Shown: in pieces, positions 17,266-25,933 of the stretch
Layout: the number at the start of each line of letters is the position of its first letter
Numbering within the stretch: the first letter of the stretch is position 1
From: an uncultured Desulfatitalea sp.
GTDB taxonomy: Bacteria > Desulfobacterota > Desulfobacteria > Desulfobacterales > Desulfosarcinaceae
Assembly: GCA_937868765.1 (NCBI GenBank)
Contig: CALMNL010000010.1
Span: forward strand, 124,001-188,000
Length of the DNA stretch: 64,000 bases
Direction: 5' to 3'
Translations under genes and position numbers: made by a program
Notes under the pieces: generated by a model
Told to the model about the DNA's origin: nothing
The model's input: the letters and a program-made list of their open reading frames with translations, nothing else
The model's database searches: none

Positions 17266-18018
17266 TCAGCAGGTTGCATTCATCTTTCGCATACGAGCAA
17301 TTTCATCCACCAGTTCCAGGAGCCGTTCCATCTTCAGTGGCTTGGTCATGAAGGTGTAAGCGCTTTCGTTCAGGGCCTGCCCGATGGCCTCCCGCATTTC
17401 ATCGGCATATCCGGTGATCAGGATGGTGGTCAGATCGGGTTGAACCGTCTTGATGCGGCGATAGACCTCCAGGCCGGCAACTTCGGGAAGCTTCAGATCA
17501 AGCAGCAGCAGATCGTAAGATCGCTTTTGGGCCATATCGATGGCTGCCTGCCCGTCGCGGGCCACAGCCACGCAATAACCGGCAGCGGTCAGCACCTCCT
17601 TCAAGTTGTCACACAGGGCGTCGTCGTCGTCGGCCACGAGGATGTAACCATTGCGGCCTTCGCTGCGGGCAGCGGTGATGGTTCCCATCAGGGTCTGCAT
17701 ATCCAAGGGTTTTTTAAGAACGGCCCACACGCCTTTATCGCAAGCGGTTTGGATCAGGTCGGTGAGGGCGTATGCCGTCATCAGAATCACGCGCAAGCGC
17801 GGGTTGCCGGCCTTCATTTTTAGGAAACACTCCACCCCGTTCATGCCGGGCATCTTGATATCCATCAGAACCAGGGCGAAGTCGTTATTGGCCACCAGCG
17901 CCATTGCCTCTTCGCCGCTGTGGGCGGTCTGAACCTGGTAGCCTTCCTCTTCCAGCACATCCTTGATGTTGTCGATAAACGCCACATTGTCGTCGACCAA
18001 CAGGATTTTTTCTTCCAT
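17266..18018 (-). CDS. Double-receiver response regulator without output domain
   Basis: A 250-residue protein made of two receiver domains: residues 1-118 with Asp53 (LMDIKMPGMNG) and residues 124-250 with Asp174 (LLDLKLPEVAG). Each keeps the acidic pair near its start (LLVDDN, VADDDD), the Thr (MTAYAL, ITGYAD) and the Lys (KKP, KPL). No DNA-binding or enzymatic domain is present, so it probably relays phosphate between the flanking kinases. ATG 18018 follows aaagggg; upstream in-frame starts lack support. Confidence 0.9.
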   Translation of the reverse strand: MEEKILLVDDNVAFIDNIKDVLEEEGYQVQTAHSGEEAMALVANNDFALVLMDIKMPGMNGVECFLKMKAGNPRLRVILMTAYALTDLIQTACDKGVWAVLKKPLDMQTLMGTITAARSEGRNGYILVADDDDALCDNLKEVLTAAGYCVAVARDGQAAIDMAQKRSYDLLLLDLKLPEVAGLEVYRRIKTVQPDLTTILITGYADEMREAIGQALNESAYTFMTKPLKMERLLELVDEIARMRKMNATC

Positions 18019-18099
18019 GTAGCACCCCTTTGATTGCTCCGATGCAGATCCTTTCAACCCAGTGGACGGTCCCAAGCGGTGCCGGTTTGGAATGCTTGA

Positions 18100-21000
18100 T
18101 CACCCATTGCCGTTCCCCGCCCGGTGGGCAGCTGGCAGGACAATGGTGACGCGTGTGCCTTCACCGGATATACTCTCCAAGAATACGTCGCCACCATGTT
18201 CGTTGACAACCTTTTTTACAATGGCCAGGCCGATGCCGGTGCCCCTGGCCCGGGTGGTAAACAGCGGCTCGAACGCCCGCTGGAGGGTATCCGGTGTCAT
18301 GCCGGTGCCATTGTCTGCGATTTCGATGATGGCTTTTCCTTCGCTGAAATAGCTTTTTACCAAAATATTCGGATGATAATCAGAAGGCCCCCCACTGTCG
18401 ACGGACATTTTGGCCTTCACGGCCTGAATGGCATTGTCCAGTACATTGATGGCTACCCGGCGCATTTTTTCGGGATCGTGGGGCACGAGGGGAAGGGGGC
18501 GCTGCAGTTCCTGGGCGATGGCCAGGCCGTGGGACTCCTGGAGTTGCTCGATCACCTGGATCAGCCAGGGGGTGAGATCCGCCTTGACCATGGAGGCCGT
18601 TCGGCCGCGGGTGTACTCCAGCAGATCGGCCACGATGGCATCGCAAAGCGCCACCTGCTCCTCGATGCGTTTGAAATGTTTGGCCACTTTTTCATCCGGG
18701 TTCGCAATTTTGCGCTGCAGGAAGAAGTTGGATGAACGAATGACGCCTAGGGGGTTGCGCAGTTCGTGGCTCACCGTGGCGGTCAACTGGCCCAGCACCG
18801 CCAGCTTTTCGCGCTTGACCAATTCGCTCTGGGCCGCCTCCAGCGCCTGGGTGCGCGCCTGGACCATCTCCTCCAGGTGGTGCCGGTACTGCTCGAGCTC
18901 CCGCTCGATCCGCTTGCGTTCGGTGATGTCGACGGTCATGGCCAGCAGGCAATCGTCGCCATGGAAGTTGATCGGAGTGACGGAAAAGAGACTCTCCAAA
19001 ATGCGGCCGTCTTTGGTTCGGAATTGGAGCTCCAAACTCTCCACATTTCCATCGCGGCGGTAAATTTCCAGCATGCGCTCCCGGGCGGCGGGGTCGACGA
19101 ATATATTCAGATCGTAAGGGGTATGGCCGAGGGTCTCTTTCCGGCTGTAACCGGTGCGCCGGCAGAACGACTCGTTGACTTGCATATAGCGGCCGTCGGA
19201 AAGACGCGTAATTATGATGGAATAGGGGGCCGATTCGAGGATGCGGCGATAGTTCGCCTCGCTTTCGCTGAGGGCGCGCTGATAATCTTTGAGAACGGTG
19301 ACATCCACGGTGGAGGAGAGAAAACACTCCTCGCCCCGGTACTGCAAAGGGGTCACCGAGAGCAGGCACTCCCGTATGGCGCCGTCCTTGGCCCGGAAAA
19401 GAAGCTCTATCCCCTGCAACTGACCATCCGGTCCTCTGGTCGAAAGGACCTTTTGGCGATCGAAAGGGTCGGCATACAGGTTCAGTTCCATGGTGGTGAG
19501 GCCGATGGCTTCATTCCGGCGGTAGCCGGAATTGCGGCAGAAGGCATCGTTGACTTCGACGATGCGGTCGTCCGAGCGGCGCGTCACCATCATGGAATTG
19601 GGGGCGACTTCAATCACCTTGCGGTAGCTCTCTTCGCTCTCTTTGAGCGCCCGCTGGGCCTGCTTCAGTTCGTTGATGTCCACGGTGATGGAGAGGAGGC
19701 ACGTTTCGCCTCGGTAGCGCATTGGTCTGACCGACAACAGGCTCTCCAGGATGCGGCCGTCCTTGGCCCGGAAGCAGATCTCCATGCCATCCACCTGGCC
19801 CAGGGTTTTGAGGGTTTCAAACATGCGTTCGCGGTCGGCCGGGTTTTCATACAAGTTCAATTCCATGGCGGTGCGGCCGATGGTCTCCGCTTCACTGTAC
19901 CCGGTGCGGCGGCAAAACGCCGGGTTGACGCGCACGTACGCGGCGTCTGATAAGCGCGTGACCACGATGGTATAAGGGGCCGTGTCGAGGATCGAGCGGT
20001 AGGCTTCTTCGCTCTCGGCCAGGGCTTTTTGAATGGCTTTCAAAGTGTCGATGTTGGTGGTGACCGTCAGCATGCACGGCTCGCCCTTGAAATGGATGGA
20101 TCGGGAAGAGATCAGGCTGGTGGTGATGGCTCCGTCCTTTCGGCGGAAACGGATCTCCATACCGTCCACCGATCCCCGGCGGCGATAGGAATCCAAAAAT
20201 CGCTTCCTGTCGGCGGGGTCTTCATACAAGTAGAGCTCTCCGGCGGTGCGGCCGATGGCCTCCTCCCGACCGTAGCCGGTGAGACGGCAGAAGGCCTCGT
20301 TGACCAGCACATACTTGGTATCCGATATCCGCTGGATCGTGATGGAGTAAGGGGCGTTGTCCAGGATGGAGCGGTAGTCTTTCTCGCTTTCAACCATGGC
20401 ATCTTGGGCTGCCTTCAGATCCTCAATGCCGGTTGATACCGTAAGCAGGCAAGGCTCTCCCTCGAAGGAGATGGCGCGTGCAGAAACCAGGGATTGCGTG
20501 ATACGCCCGCCTTTGCCTTGAAAAGAGATTTCCATACCATCCACCCGGCCGGTCCTGCGAAAGGTCTCCAGAAACTGATGGCGATCGTTCGGATCTTTGA
20601 ATATGTTCAGTTCCACTGTGGTGTGGCCGATCACCTCCTCTCTGGCGTAGCCGGTGCGCTGGCAATAGCCTTCGTTGACATGCATGTAACGGGAGTCCGA
20701 AATACGGGTGATGGTGATGGAATAGGGGGCTGTATCGAGGATGGTGCGGTAGCTTTCCTCTTTCTCGGCGAGCGCTCTTTGAATTGCTTTGAGCTCATCG
20801 ATCTCCTTGGCGACGACCAGCAGGCAGGGTTCGCCGTTGTGCTCGATCACCCGGCAAGACCATAGGTTATGGGAAATGGAACCGTCCTTATAACGAACCG
20901 GGACCTCCAAGGGGTCCACCAGACCATCCTTTTTTATCGCCTCGAGCAGTTTAATGCGATCCGCCGGATCGGCATAAATTCCCAATTCCGATGAAGTATG

Positions 21001-22374
21001 ACCGATGGTTTCCTGTGGCGTAAACCCAGTACGCTGGTAAAATTCGCTGTTGGCTTCGATATATTTTCCGTCGCTGAGTCGGGTAAGACAGATGGCGTCG
21101 GGGGCCGCCTCCAGGATCGTCCGGTAACGCTGCTCGCTCGCCTTCAAAGCCTTTTGGGTCTCTTTGAGGGCATTGATCACTGTAGCGATGACCAGCACGC
21201 ACTCCTCGCCTTTAAACTGGATGATGCGGGCCGATACCAGGTCCGTGAGCCGCCTACCATCTTTGGCTTGAAACTTGATTTCTATGCTGTCCACCCGGCC
21301 GTTCCGGCGCAATGCCCCCACCAGGCGCTCGCGATCCAAGGGATCGGAATAAATGTTGAGCTCCAGGACGGTGCGGCCGATCACCTCGTCCCGATGGAAG
21401 CCTGTCTGCTGGCAAAAGGCTTCGTTGACGTCGAAGTATTTGCCGTCGGCCAGCCGTGAAATGGTTATGGCGTCCGGGGCCAGCGCCATCACCCGGCGAT
21501 AGCTTTCCTCGCTTTCGCGCAATGCATTTTGGACCTCTTTGAGGGGAGTGATGTTGGTGGCGACGAAAAGAAAACAATCCTTGCCCTTGAACTGAATGCG
21601 GCGGCCGGAAACCAAATCCTCCAGGATTTTGCCATCCTTGGTCCGAAAGCGAAGATCCAGGCCGTCGATGCTGCCCTGTCGAAGGGCAAGTCCAAGACGC
21701 CGCTGGTCTTGCGCGGTGGCGAACAGGTTCAACTCGGCCGGAGTCCGGCCGATCACTTCCGCTAGAGCGAAGCCGGTTTGGCGCGTGAAGGCCTTGTTGA
21801 CGTCTATATAGCGGTCGGTTGCTGCCTCATTGATGGTAATGGCGTCGGGGCACAGGTCCATGACGCCGCGATAGCTCGCCTCGCTTTCCCGCAGTGCGCT
21901 TTCAAGGCGCAATGCCTCGGTGCGGTCCCGGGATATGCCGAAAAATCCCGACGGTTCGCCCGACGCGTGCCGCAAGAGCGACGCCGACATTTCATGTCTG
22001 AGGCGGGTACCATTTTTATGGACTGATTCGTACTCGATGATTTTGGCGGCGGTGCCTGTACTGCGTATTTTCTCCAGTTCCGCATCTATTTTTGCGGCGC
22101 TTTCGGGGGACAGGCAATTTCGAAAATTCATCCATAGCAGTTCGCCTGCGTCATATCCCATGCTCAGACACATGGCCGGATTGACAAACGTGAAGTTGCC
22201 TTCCAAGTCGAGTTCGTAATACCCCTCTTCCATGTTGGCGATGATATAGCGATGTTTCTCTTCATCGGGGGAGCGCTCTGGGGACTTGTGCCGGGATTTG
22301 CCTTCGTCTTTCTGGCTGGGCGGTACCGTGCGTCTGGCAACGCCTTTCCTGCGGGTGGGCTTCTGTGAGGTCAT
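18100..22374 (-). CDS. Histidine kinase with nine PAS domains
   Basis: A 1424-residue predicted cytoplasmic kinase. A first, divergent PAS covers about residues 38-155. Residues 161-1160 are eight PAS units in tandem, each 125 residues, beginning (L)xESExxYRxI and containing VNxAFCRRTGY-like and ADPxDRER-like segments. A coiled coil leads to HisKA, with the phospho-His at 1203 (TVSHELRNPLG), then HATPase motifs NVLDNAIQAV, ADNGTGM and GTGIGLAIV. ATG 22374 follows aaaggaacctg. No cofactor-binding residue is evident in the PAS units. It is first in a three-gene operon with output-less partners. Confidence 0.93.
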   Translation of the reverse strand: MTSQKPTRRKGVARRTVPPSQKDEGKSRHKSPERSPDEEKHRYIIANMEEGYYELDLEGNFTFVNPAMCLSMGYDAGELLWMNFRNCLSPESAAKIDAELEKIRSTGTAAKIIEYESVHKNGTRLRHEMSASLLRHASGEPSGFFGISRDRTEALRLESALRESEASYRGVMDLCPDAITINEAATDRYIDVNKAFTRQTGFALAEVIGRTPAELNLFATAQDQRRLGLALRQGSIDGLDLRFRTKDGKILEDLVSGRRIQFKGKDCFLFVATNITPLKEVQNALRESEESYRRVMALAPDAITISRLADGKYFDVNEAFCQQTGFHRDEVIGRTVLELNIYSDPLDRERLVGALRRNGRVDSIEIKFQAKDGRRLTDLVSARIIQFKGEECVLVIATVINALKETQKALKASEQRYRTILEAAPDAICLTRLSDGKYIEANSEFYQRTGFTPQETIGHTSSELGIYADPADRIKLLEAIKKDGLVDPLEVPVRYKDGSISHNLWSCRVIEHNGEPCLLVVAKEIDELKAIQRALAEKEESYRTILDTAPYSITITRISDSRYMHVNEGYCQRTGYAREEVIGHTTVELNIFKDPNDRHQFLETFRRTGRVDGMEISFQGKGGRITQSLVSARAISFEGEPCLLTVSTGIEDLKAAQDAMVESEKDYRSILDNAPYSITIQRISDTKYVLVNEAFCRLTGYGREEAIGRTAGELYLYEDPADRKRFLDSYRRRGSVDGMEIRFRRKDGAITTSLISSRSIHFKGEPCMLTVTTNIDTLKAIQKALAESEEAYRSILDTAPYTIVVTRLSDAAYVRVNPAFCRRTGYSEAETIGRTAMELNLYENPADRERMFETLKTLGQVDGMEICFRAKDGRILESLLSVRPMRYRGETCLLSITVDINELKQAQRALKESEESYRKVIEVAPNSMMVTRRSDDRIVEVNDAFCRNSGYRRNEAIGLTTMELNLYADPFDRQKVLSTRGPDGQLQGIELLFRAKDGAIRECLLSVTPLQYRGEECFLSSTVDVTVLKDYQRALSESEANYRRILESAPYSIIITRLSDGRYMQVNESFCRRTGYSRKETLGHTPYDLNIFVDPAARERMLEIYRRDGNVESLELQFRTKDGRILESLFSVTPINFHGDDCLLAMTVDITERKRIERELEQYRHHLEEMVQARTQALEAAQSELVKREKLAVLGQLTATVSHELRNPLGVIRSSNFFLQRKIANPDEKVAKHFKRIEEQVALCDAIVADLLEYTRGRTASMVKADLTPWLIQVIEQLQESHGLAIAQELQRPLPLVPHDPEKMRRVAINVLDNAIQAVKAKMSVDSGGPSDYHPNILVKSYFSEGKAIIEIADNGTGMTPDTLQRAFEPLFTTRARGTGIGLAIVKKVVNEHGGDVFLESISGEGTRVTIVLPAAHRAGNGNG
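18895..21894 (-). repeat. Eight tandem 375-bp coding repeats (PAS units)
   Basis: Within the large kinase gene, a unit of 375 bp repeats eight times in frame with essentially constant length, judged from the recurring protein motif spacing of 125 residues. Copies differ in sequence but keep the same core, indicating repeated duplication followed by divergence. Copies five to seven look most alike (AESEExYRSILDxAPYxI). Confidence 0.88.
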
Positions 22375-22849
22375 CAGGTTCCTTTGCGTTTGCGCCATCA
22401 ATCCCGAACGCAAGCTTCGTGGTATGGATTTACCCGGGGGCAATGAGCTTGCGACCCATAACGGCTCTTCCAGTGTAGCTTGCTGGAAATTTTACAAAAG
22501 ATTATGGCAAAAGCGGGGGGGCTGTCAACGCGTGAATTCGGCTGAATAGTCATCTGATTTTAGGGGATTGCAGGCATGCTAGGCCTGGTCGCCCCGCTGG
22601 GGACCGGATGCGTCGGAGGGCATGCAGGCTTATGGGAGGCGCGATAAAGATCTGCGCCAAAGAGGTCATGGGCACTTTGCAACCGGCATCGGAGTGCCCA
22701 TGGCCTTCGAAGATTATAAGTCATCGCCCGATCGATAAATCCTTTAAGCCTCGTATCAGGTGGAAACAGGGGTCGTCCGCGCTGTTGGAATAGGATCTTG
22801 AACCCGATAGAAGGAGAGTATGTGGAAAACCGGAGGGTTGAGATGCGGA
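22375..22849 (+). other. Gene-free stretch between sensor operon and first CFI-tailed gene
   Basis: About 475 bases with no supported ORF. It holds the promoter-like TTGACA-N16-CATAAT on the minus strand and a short imperfect GC hairpin near 22588-22608. Nothing else is recognised. Confidence 0.6.
22501..22528 (-). promoter_or_regulatory. Sigma-70-type promoter for the sensor operon
   Basis: On the minus strand TTGACA, a 16-base spacer and CATAAT (five of six matches) lie about 127 bases upstream of the kinase ATG, in the only sizeable gap before the gene. The spacer contains a run of seven C. This is a sequence match only. Confidence 0.5.
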
Positions 22850-23260
22850 TCAGTTGCTGAACAGGGTGTCGATAAAACAGCCGCCACCACCGCCACCGGA
22901 GCCGCCGCCACTCGTGCCGCCATTGTCCAAACCGTTGTCGCTGCTGTAATCGGAGGGAAGATATACTTCGTTTGAATCTCCGCTTTCGTTGCCCTCACTG
23001 TCAAATGCTCTTACGACGAAATAGTAGGACTCATATTCATCGAATCCCTGCAGGGTGACCTGCGTATCGGTGCCTTCCCACTCCGGGTAGCCGTAGTTGT
23101 ATGCCTCGCCGGATTCGCGCGCATAAATGCGGTACCCGGCCAAAGTTGAGTCCGTGTTGGGATCCCAGGCCAGGGTTACGTCCATGGCCATGACAAATGC
23201 GGGAAAAATCTGAAGTAGCAGTAAAAGCAGGATAAGGTACGGCGTGAATTTACTTTTCAA
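22850..23260 (-). CDS. Secreted fibronectin-III protein with Gly-rich CFI tail (copy A)
   Basis: About 136 residues. A signal peptide (LKSKFTPYLILLLLLL to FVMA) precedes one fibronectin type III domain (DVTLAWDPNTDSTLAGYRIYARE to YYFVVRAFDSEGNESGDSNEVY), then a Gly/Ser linker and the end GGGCFIDTLFSN. The start is inferred as TTG 23260 because aaaggagg lies ten bases upstream; ATT one codon earlier is also possible, and longer in-frame starts lack a ribosome site. It is a paralogue of the gene 370 bases upstream. The tail resembles the Cys-Phe-Ile C-terminal boxes known in deltaproteobacterial surface proteins; its processing is not established here. Confidence 0.8.
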   Translation of the reverse strand: MKSKFTPYLILLLLLLQIFPAFVMAMDVTLAWDPNTDSTLAGYRIYARESGEAYNYGYPEWEGTDTQVTLQGFDEYESYYFVVRAFDSEGNESGDSNEVYLPSDYSSDNGLDNGGTSGGGSGGGGGGCFIDTLFSN

Positions 23261-23629
23261 AATATGTGAGCCTCCTTTCAGGAATACTACTGGTTGAGCT
23301 CGTTGTGATGGGGTTGCGCCACCGGGTGGTGCTTGCGGTGCTTCATGCAAGGGGGGTGCCAGAAGGGGAGGGGGGATGGGCGAGTACCGATCTCGTTGTA
23401 ATTTTTTGTTTTTACAACGTATCCAGATTAAGGGTGCGGCTTATCATTGCGCGGCATGTAACCGTCAGATTACCGTCGCGTGCTTCGAGAAGGGGCATGG
23501 TTACGTTTTTTGTACCTGGAGGCGGGATCGCCGCCAGGCCTCTGTCATGGCTGTGCGGCGGAATATAAAGGTTAAGAAATATTCACTGCATCCACGACCG
23601 GGGGGATGCGAATCATACACAATGCTGTC
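23261..23629 (+). other. Gene-free spacer between the two CFI-tailed genes
   Basis: About 369 bases. Overlapping ORFs in several frames lack ribosome sites and family resemblance. The aaaggagg of copy A lies at its left edge. No terminator or promoter could be named with confidence. Confidence 0.5.
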
Positions 23630-24043
23630 TCAGTCGCCAAATATGCTTTCGATAAAACAACCGCCGCCACCTGCGGAGCCGCCGCCACCGCCGTTGAGGC
23701 TGTCGTGGGTTCCCCCGCCAGGCTCTTCTGCCCCGCTCGGGCTCCAATAAACCTCGTTGGAGTCGCCGCTCTCATTGCCGTTCGAGTCCACCGCCCGAAC
23801 CACGAAATAGTAAGACTCGTATTCGTCGAAACCGGTCACGGTGCACTGGGTCATATCGCCTTCCCATTCGGGATGCGCGTAATCATATCTCTCATCATGC
23901 TCTCTGGCATACAATCGGTAACCGGCAGTTTTACTGTCGGAGCTAGGATCCCAGGCCAGGGTCACATCTGCGGCCCATACGGCCAAGGGGTGAGAAATCA
24001 CAATCCAGAGGACAAGGAACATCAATCTGATATGGGTGCGCAT
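23630..24043 (-). CDS. Secreted fibronectin-III protein with Gly-rich CFI tail (copy B)
   Basis: A 137-residue paralogue of copy A. MRTHIRLMFLVLWIVISHPLAVWA is a signal peptide; the single fibronectin III domain starts ADVTLAWDPSSDSKTAGYRLY and contains the shared core GFDEYESYYFVVRA; a Gly-rich linker leads to GGGGCFIESIFGD. ATG 24043 is chosen because aggaag lies just upstream and the signal peptide starts there. The two copies keep the same domain and tail but differ in the linker, as expected for an old duplication. Confidence 0.85.
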   Translation of the reverse strand: MRTHIRLMFLVLWIVISHPLAVWAADVTLAWDPSSDSKTAGYRLYAREHDERYDYAHPEWEGDMTQCTVTGFDEYESYYFVVRAVDSNGNESGDSNEVYWSPSGAEEPGGGTHDSLNGGGGGSAGGGGCFIESIFGD

Positions 24044-24449
24044 AATCTTCCTGAGCTTCAATGTTGAGTCCAACTTGTAATTTTCAGGGAAGTTTCGGAA
24101 TTGAAAGCAAAATATGTGCCAAAAATTGTCTTCTGGTATTGTTTTGGGCGGGTATTTCCTGCAGGTGGCTTTAAATATTGTGGAAAATTTAATCTATCGG
24201 ATCCCGAGGGCTTGGCTGCGACAGGCTGCCTGAAATCGATTTTGTGCAAATTTTGCCCCTTTCAAGCGGACACGTTCGTAACCGGTTACGTTCTGTGAAC
24301 ACGAAGGCAATGGTTTCCATATCCAGTACTAAAGCTTCGAGGGGATCCGGCCGAAACAGTGTTAAGGCAAGGCATTCTGTATGGTTGACGGAGCCAGCGC
24401 CCCGGTCAAGAACTAGGCGAAAACACACTCGATTCGGCTCTGGAATGAG
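24044..24449 (+). other. Gene-free stretch upstream of the MFS gene
   Basis: About 406 bases, more AT-rich than its surroundings in its first half. It contains a 14-base perfect palindrome (listed separately). No ORF with a ribosome site was found. Confidence 0.5.
24277..24290. promoter_or_regulatory. 14-base perfect palindrome, possible operator
   Basis: cgtaaccggttacg reads identically on both strands, 160 bases before the MFS start. A regulator site is possible; no cognate regulator gene is adjacent. Confidence 0.3.
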
Positions 24450-25817
24450 ATGAAACTACACGAAGTGAGCGATTATCGCAACTCTTTCTTTGACGGCATG
24501 TGCGCCAATATTTTTAGCACGCTCACCGGAGGTGTTTTCCTGACAGGTTTCGCTCTCCATCTGGGTATGCGTGAATGGATGATCGGCATCATGGTGGCCA
24601 TTCCGTACATGGTCACCCTGTTTCAACTGCCGGGGTCTCATCTCGTATCCAGGCGTGGTGACCGAAAAAGTATTGCAGCCCGCTTTGCGATTATCGGGCG
24701 ACTGCTGTGGCTTCCCATCCTGTCCATCGCTCTTTTTTTGCCCAATGGGAATGACTGGCAGATCATCCTGGTGCTGGGCCTCTATTCGGCTTCCCAGGCC
24801 TTTGGCGCCATGAGCCATGTGGCCTGGTTGGCATGGACATCCGATCTGGTGCCTGACCAGATCCTGGGTAAATTCTTCGGGACGCGCAATATGCTTTGCG
24901 GCGCCGCTGGAATATCTGCGGTTTTGATCTTCGGGAATCTGGTGGATGCACTTAAAAGCCATCCCGGGACATCGGCCCTTGCCTTCGCCATTCCCTTTTA
25001 TTGCGCAGTTCTTTTTGGCTTGGCCAGCGTGCACTTTATGAACCGTATTTCTGAAACGGCTGCACCGTCCCCTTTCGCGGGGAATATGTTGCATGAATTG
25101 GTCAAACCCTTCCGTGAAGACAATTTTCGCAGATTTCTGTTGTTTGTGCTTTCCTGGAACTTTTCCGTCTTTCTGGCGGCCCCATTTTTTGCGCTCTACT
25201 TCCTGCGTGAACTGAACTACAATTATAGCTTTATCGCCTTGCTGACCACCCTTGGCTCCGTGGTCGAGCTGGTTGGAATGAAATTCTGGGGGGCGGTCTC
25301 GGATCGAGTCAAAAACAGGGCGGTGATCCAAGTGGCCGGTTGGGGGGTGGTGGTGTCGCCGTCGCTGTGGATCTTGGTTAGGCCCAACGATGTGATATTG
25401 CCGCTGATCCTGCAGACCATCGGCGGTGGGCTTTGGGCGGGGGTAAGTCTTTGCACTCACAATATGAACTTGCGCATATCGCCCCAGGAGAACCGGGTCT
25501 GGTTCATTTCGGCCTACAACATAGCCGCCGGCCTGGGTGCTGCGGTTGCGCCCGTCGTCGCCGGCGGTTTTTTAAGCCTGCTGCCTGACCCCGTATCTGG
25601 ATCGACGGCGCTTCTGCCGCTGCACTATCTGTTCGTCACTTCCAGTATCATGCGGGTGGTCAGTCTGTTCCTTCTCAGTCGTGTCCATGAGCCCCAGGAA
25701 ACTCGCGCGCGCGAACTGCTCTCCTTTTTGGTTCGAAGCCTTCGGCCTGCCCTCGCCGAATCGGCAGCCCTTCATCCCGCATCGACGGCCCCATCCGCAA
25801 CGGCCCCTAGCGAATAA
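24450..25817 (+). CDS. Major facilitator superfamily transporter
   Basis: A 455-residue membrane protein with about twelve hydrophobic segments. The N-terminal half has LGMREWMIGIMVAIPYMVTLFQLPGSHLVSRRGDRKS, placing the basic MFS loop motif after the second segment. A hydrophilic Ala/Pro/Ser-rich tail ends the protein. The ribosome site is weak (gagatg). The substrate cannot be read from the sequence; no neighbour shares an obvious pathway. Confidence 0.8.
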   Translation: MKLHEVSDYRNSFFDGMCANIFSTLTGGVFLTGFALHLGMREWMIGIMVAIPYMVTLFQLPGSHLVSRRGDRKSIAARFAIIGRLLWLPILSIALFLPNGNDWQIILVLGLYSASQAFGAMSHVAWLAWTSDLVPDQILGKFFGTRNMLCGAAGISAVLIFGNLVDALKSHPGTSALAFAIPFYCAVLFGLASVHFMNRISETAAPSPFAGNMLHELVKPFREDNFRRFLLFVLSWNFSVFLAAPFFALYFLRELNYNYSFIALLTTLGSVVELVGMKFWGAVSDRVKNRAVIQVAGWGVVVSPSLWILVRPNDVILPLILQTIGGGLWAGVSLCTHNMNLRISPQENRVWFISAYNIAAGLGAAVAPVVAGGFLSLLPDPVSGSTALLPLHYLFVTSSIMRVVSLFLLSRVHEPQETRARELLSFLVRSLRPALAESAALHPASTAPSATAPSE

Positions 25818-25933
25818 AAAAAATGACCGAGTACGGGACATGTTGTTGACATGTCTAGTATGGCTCGGCATACTCGCTCTTATCAAAATCGCGCCAAAAG
25901 CGTTCGATGTCTAAATTTGAGGGAGGGATACGC

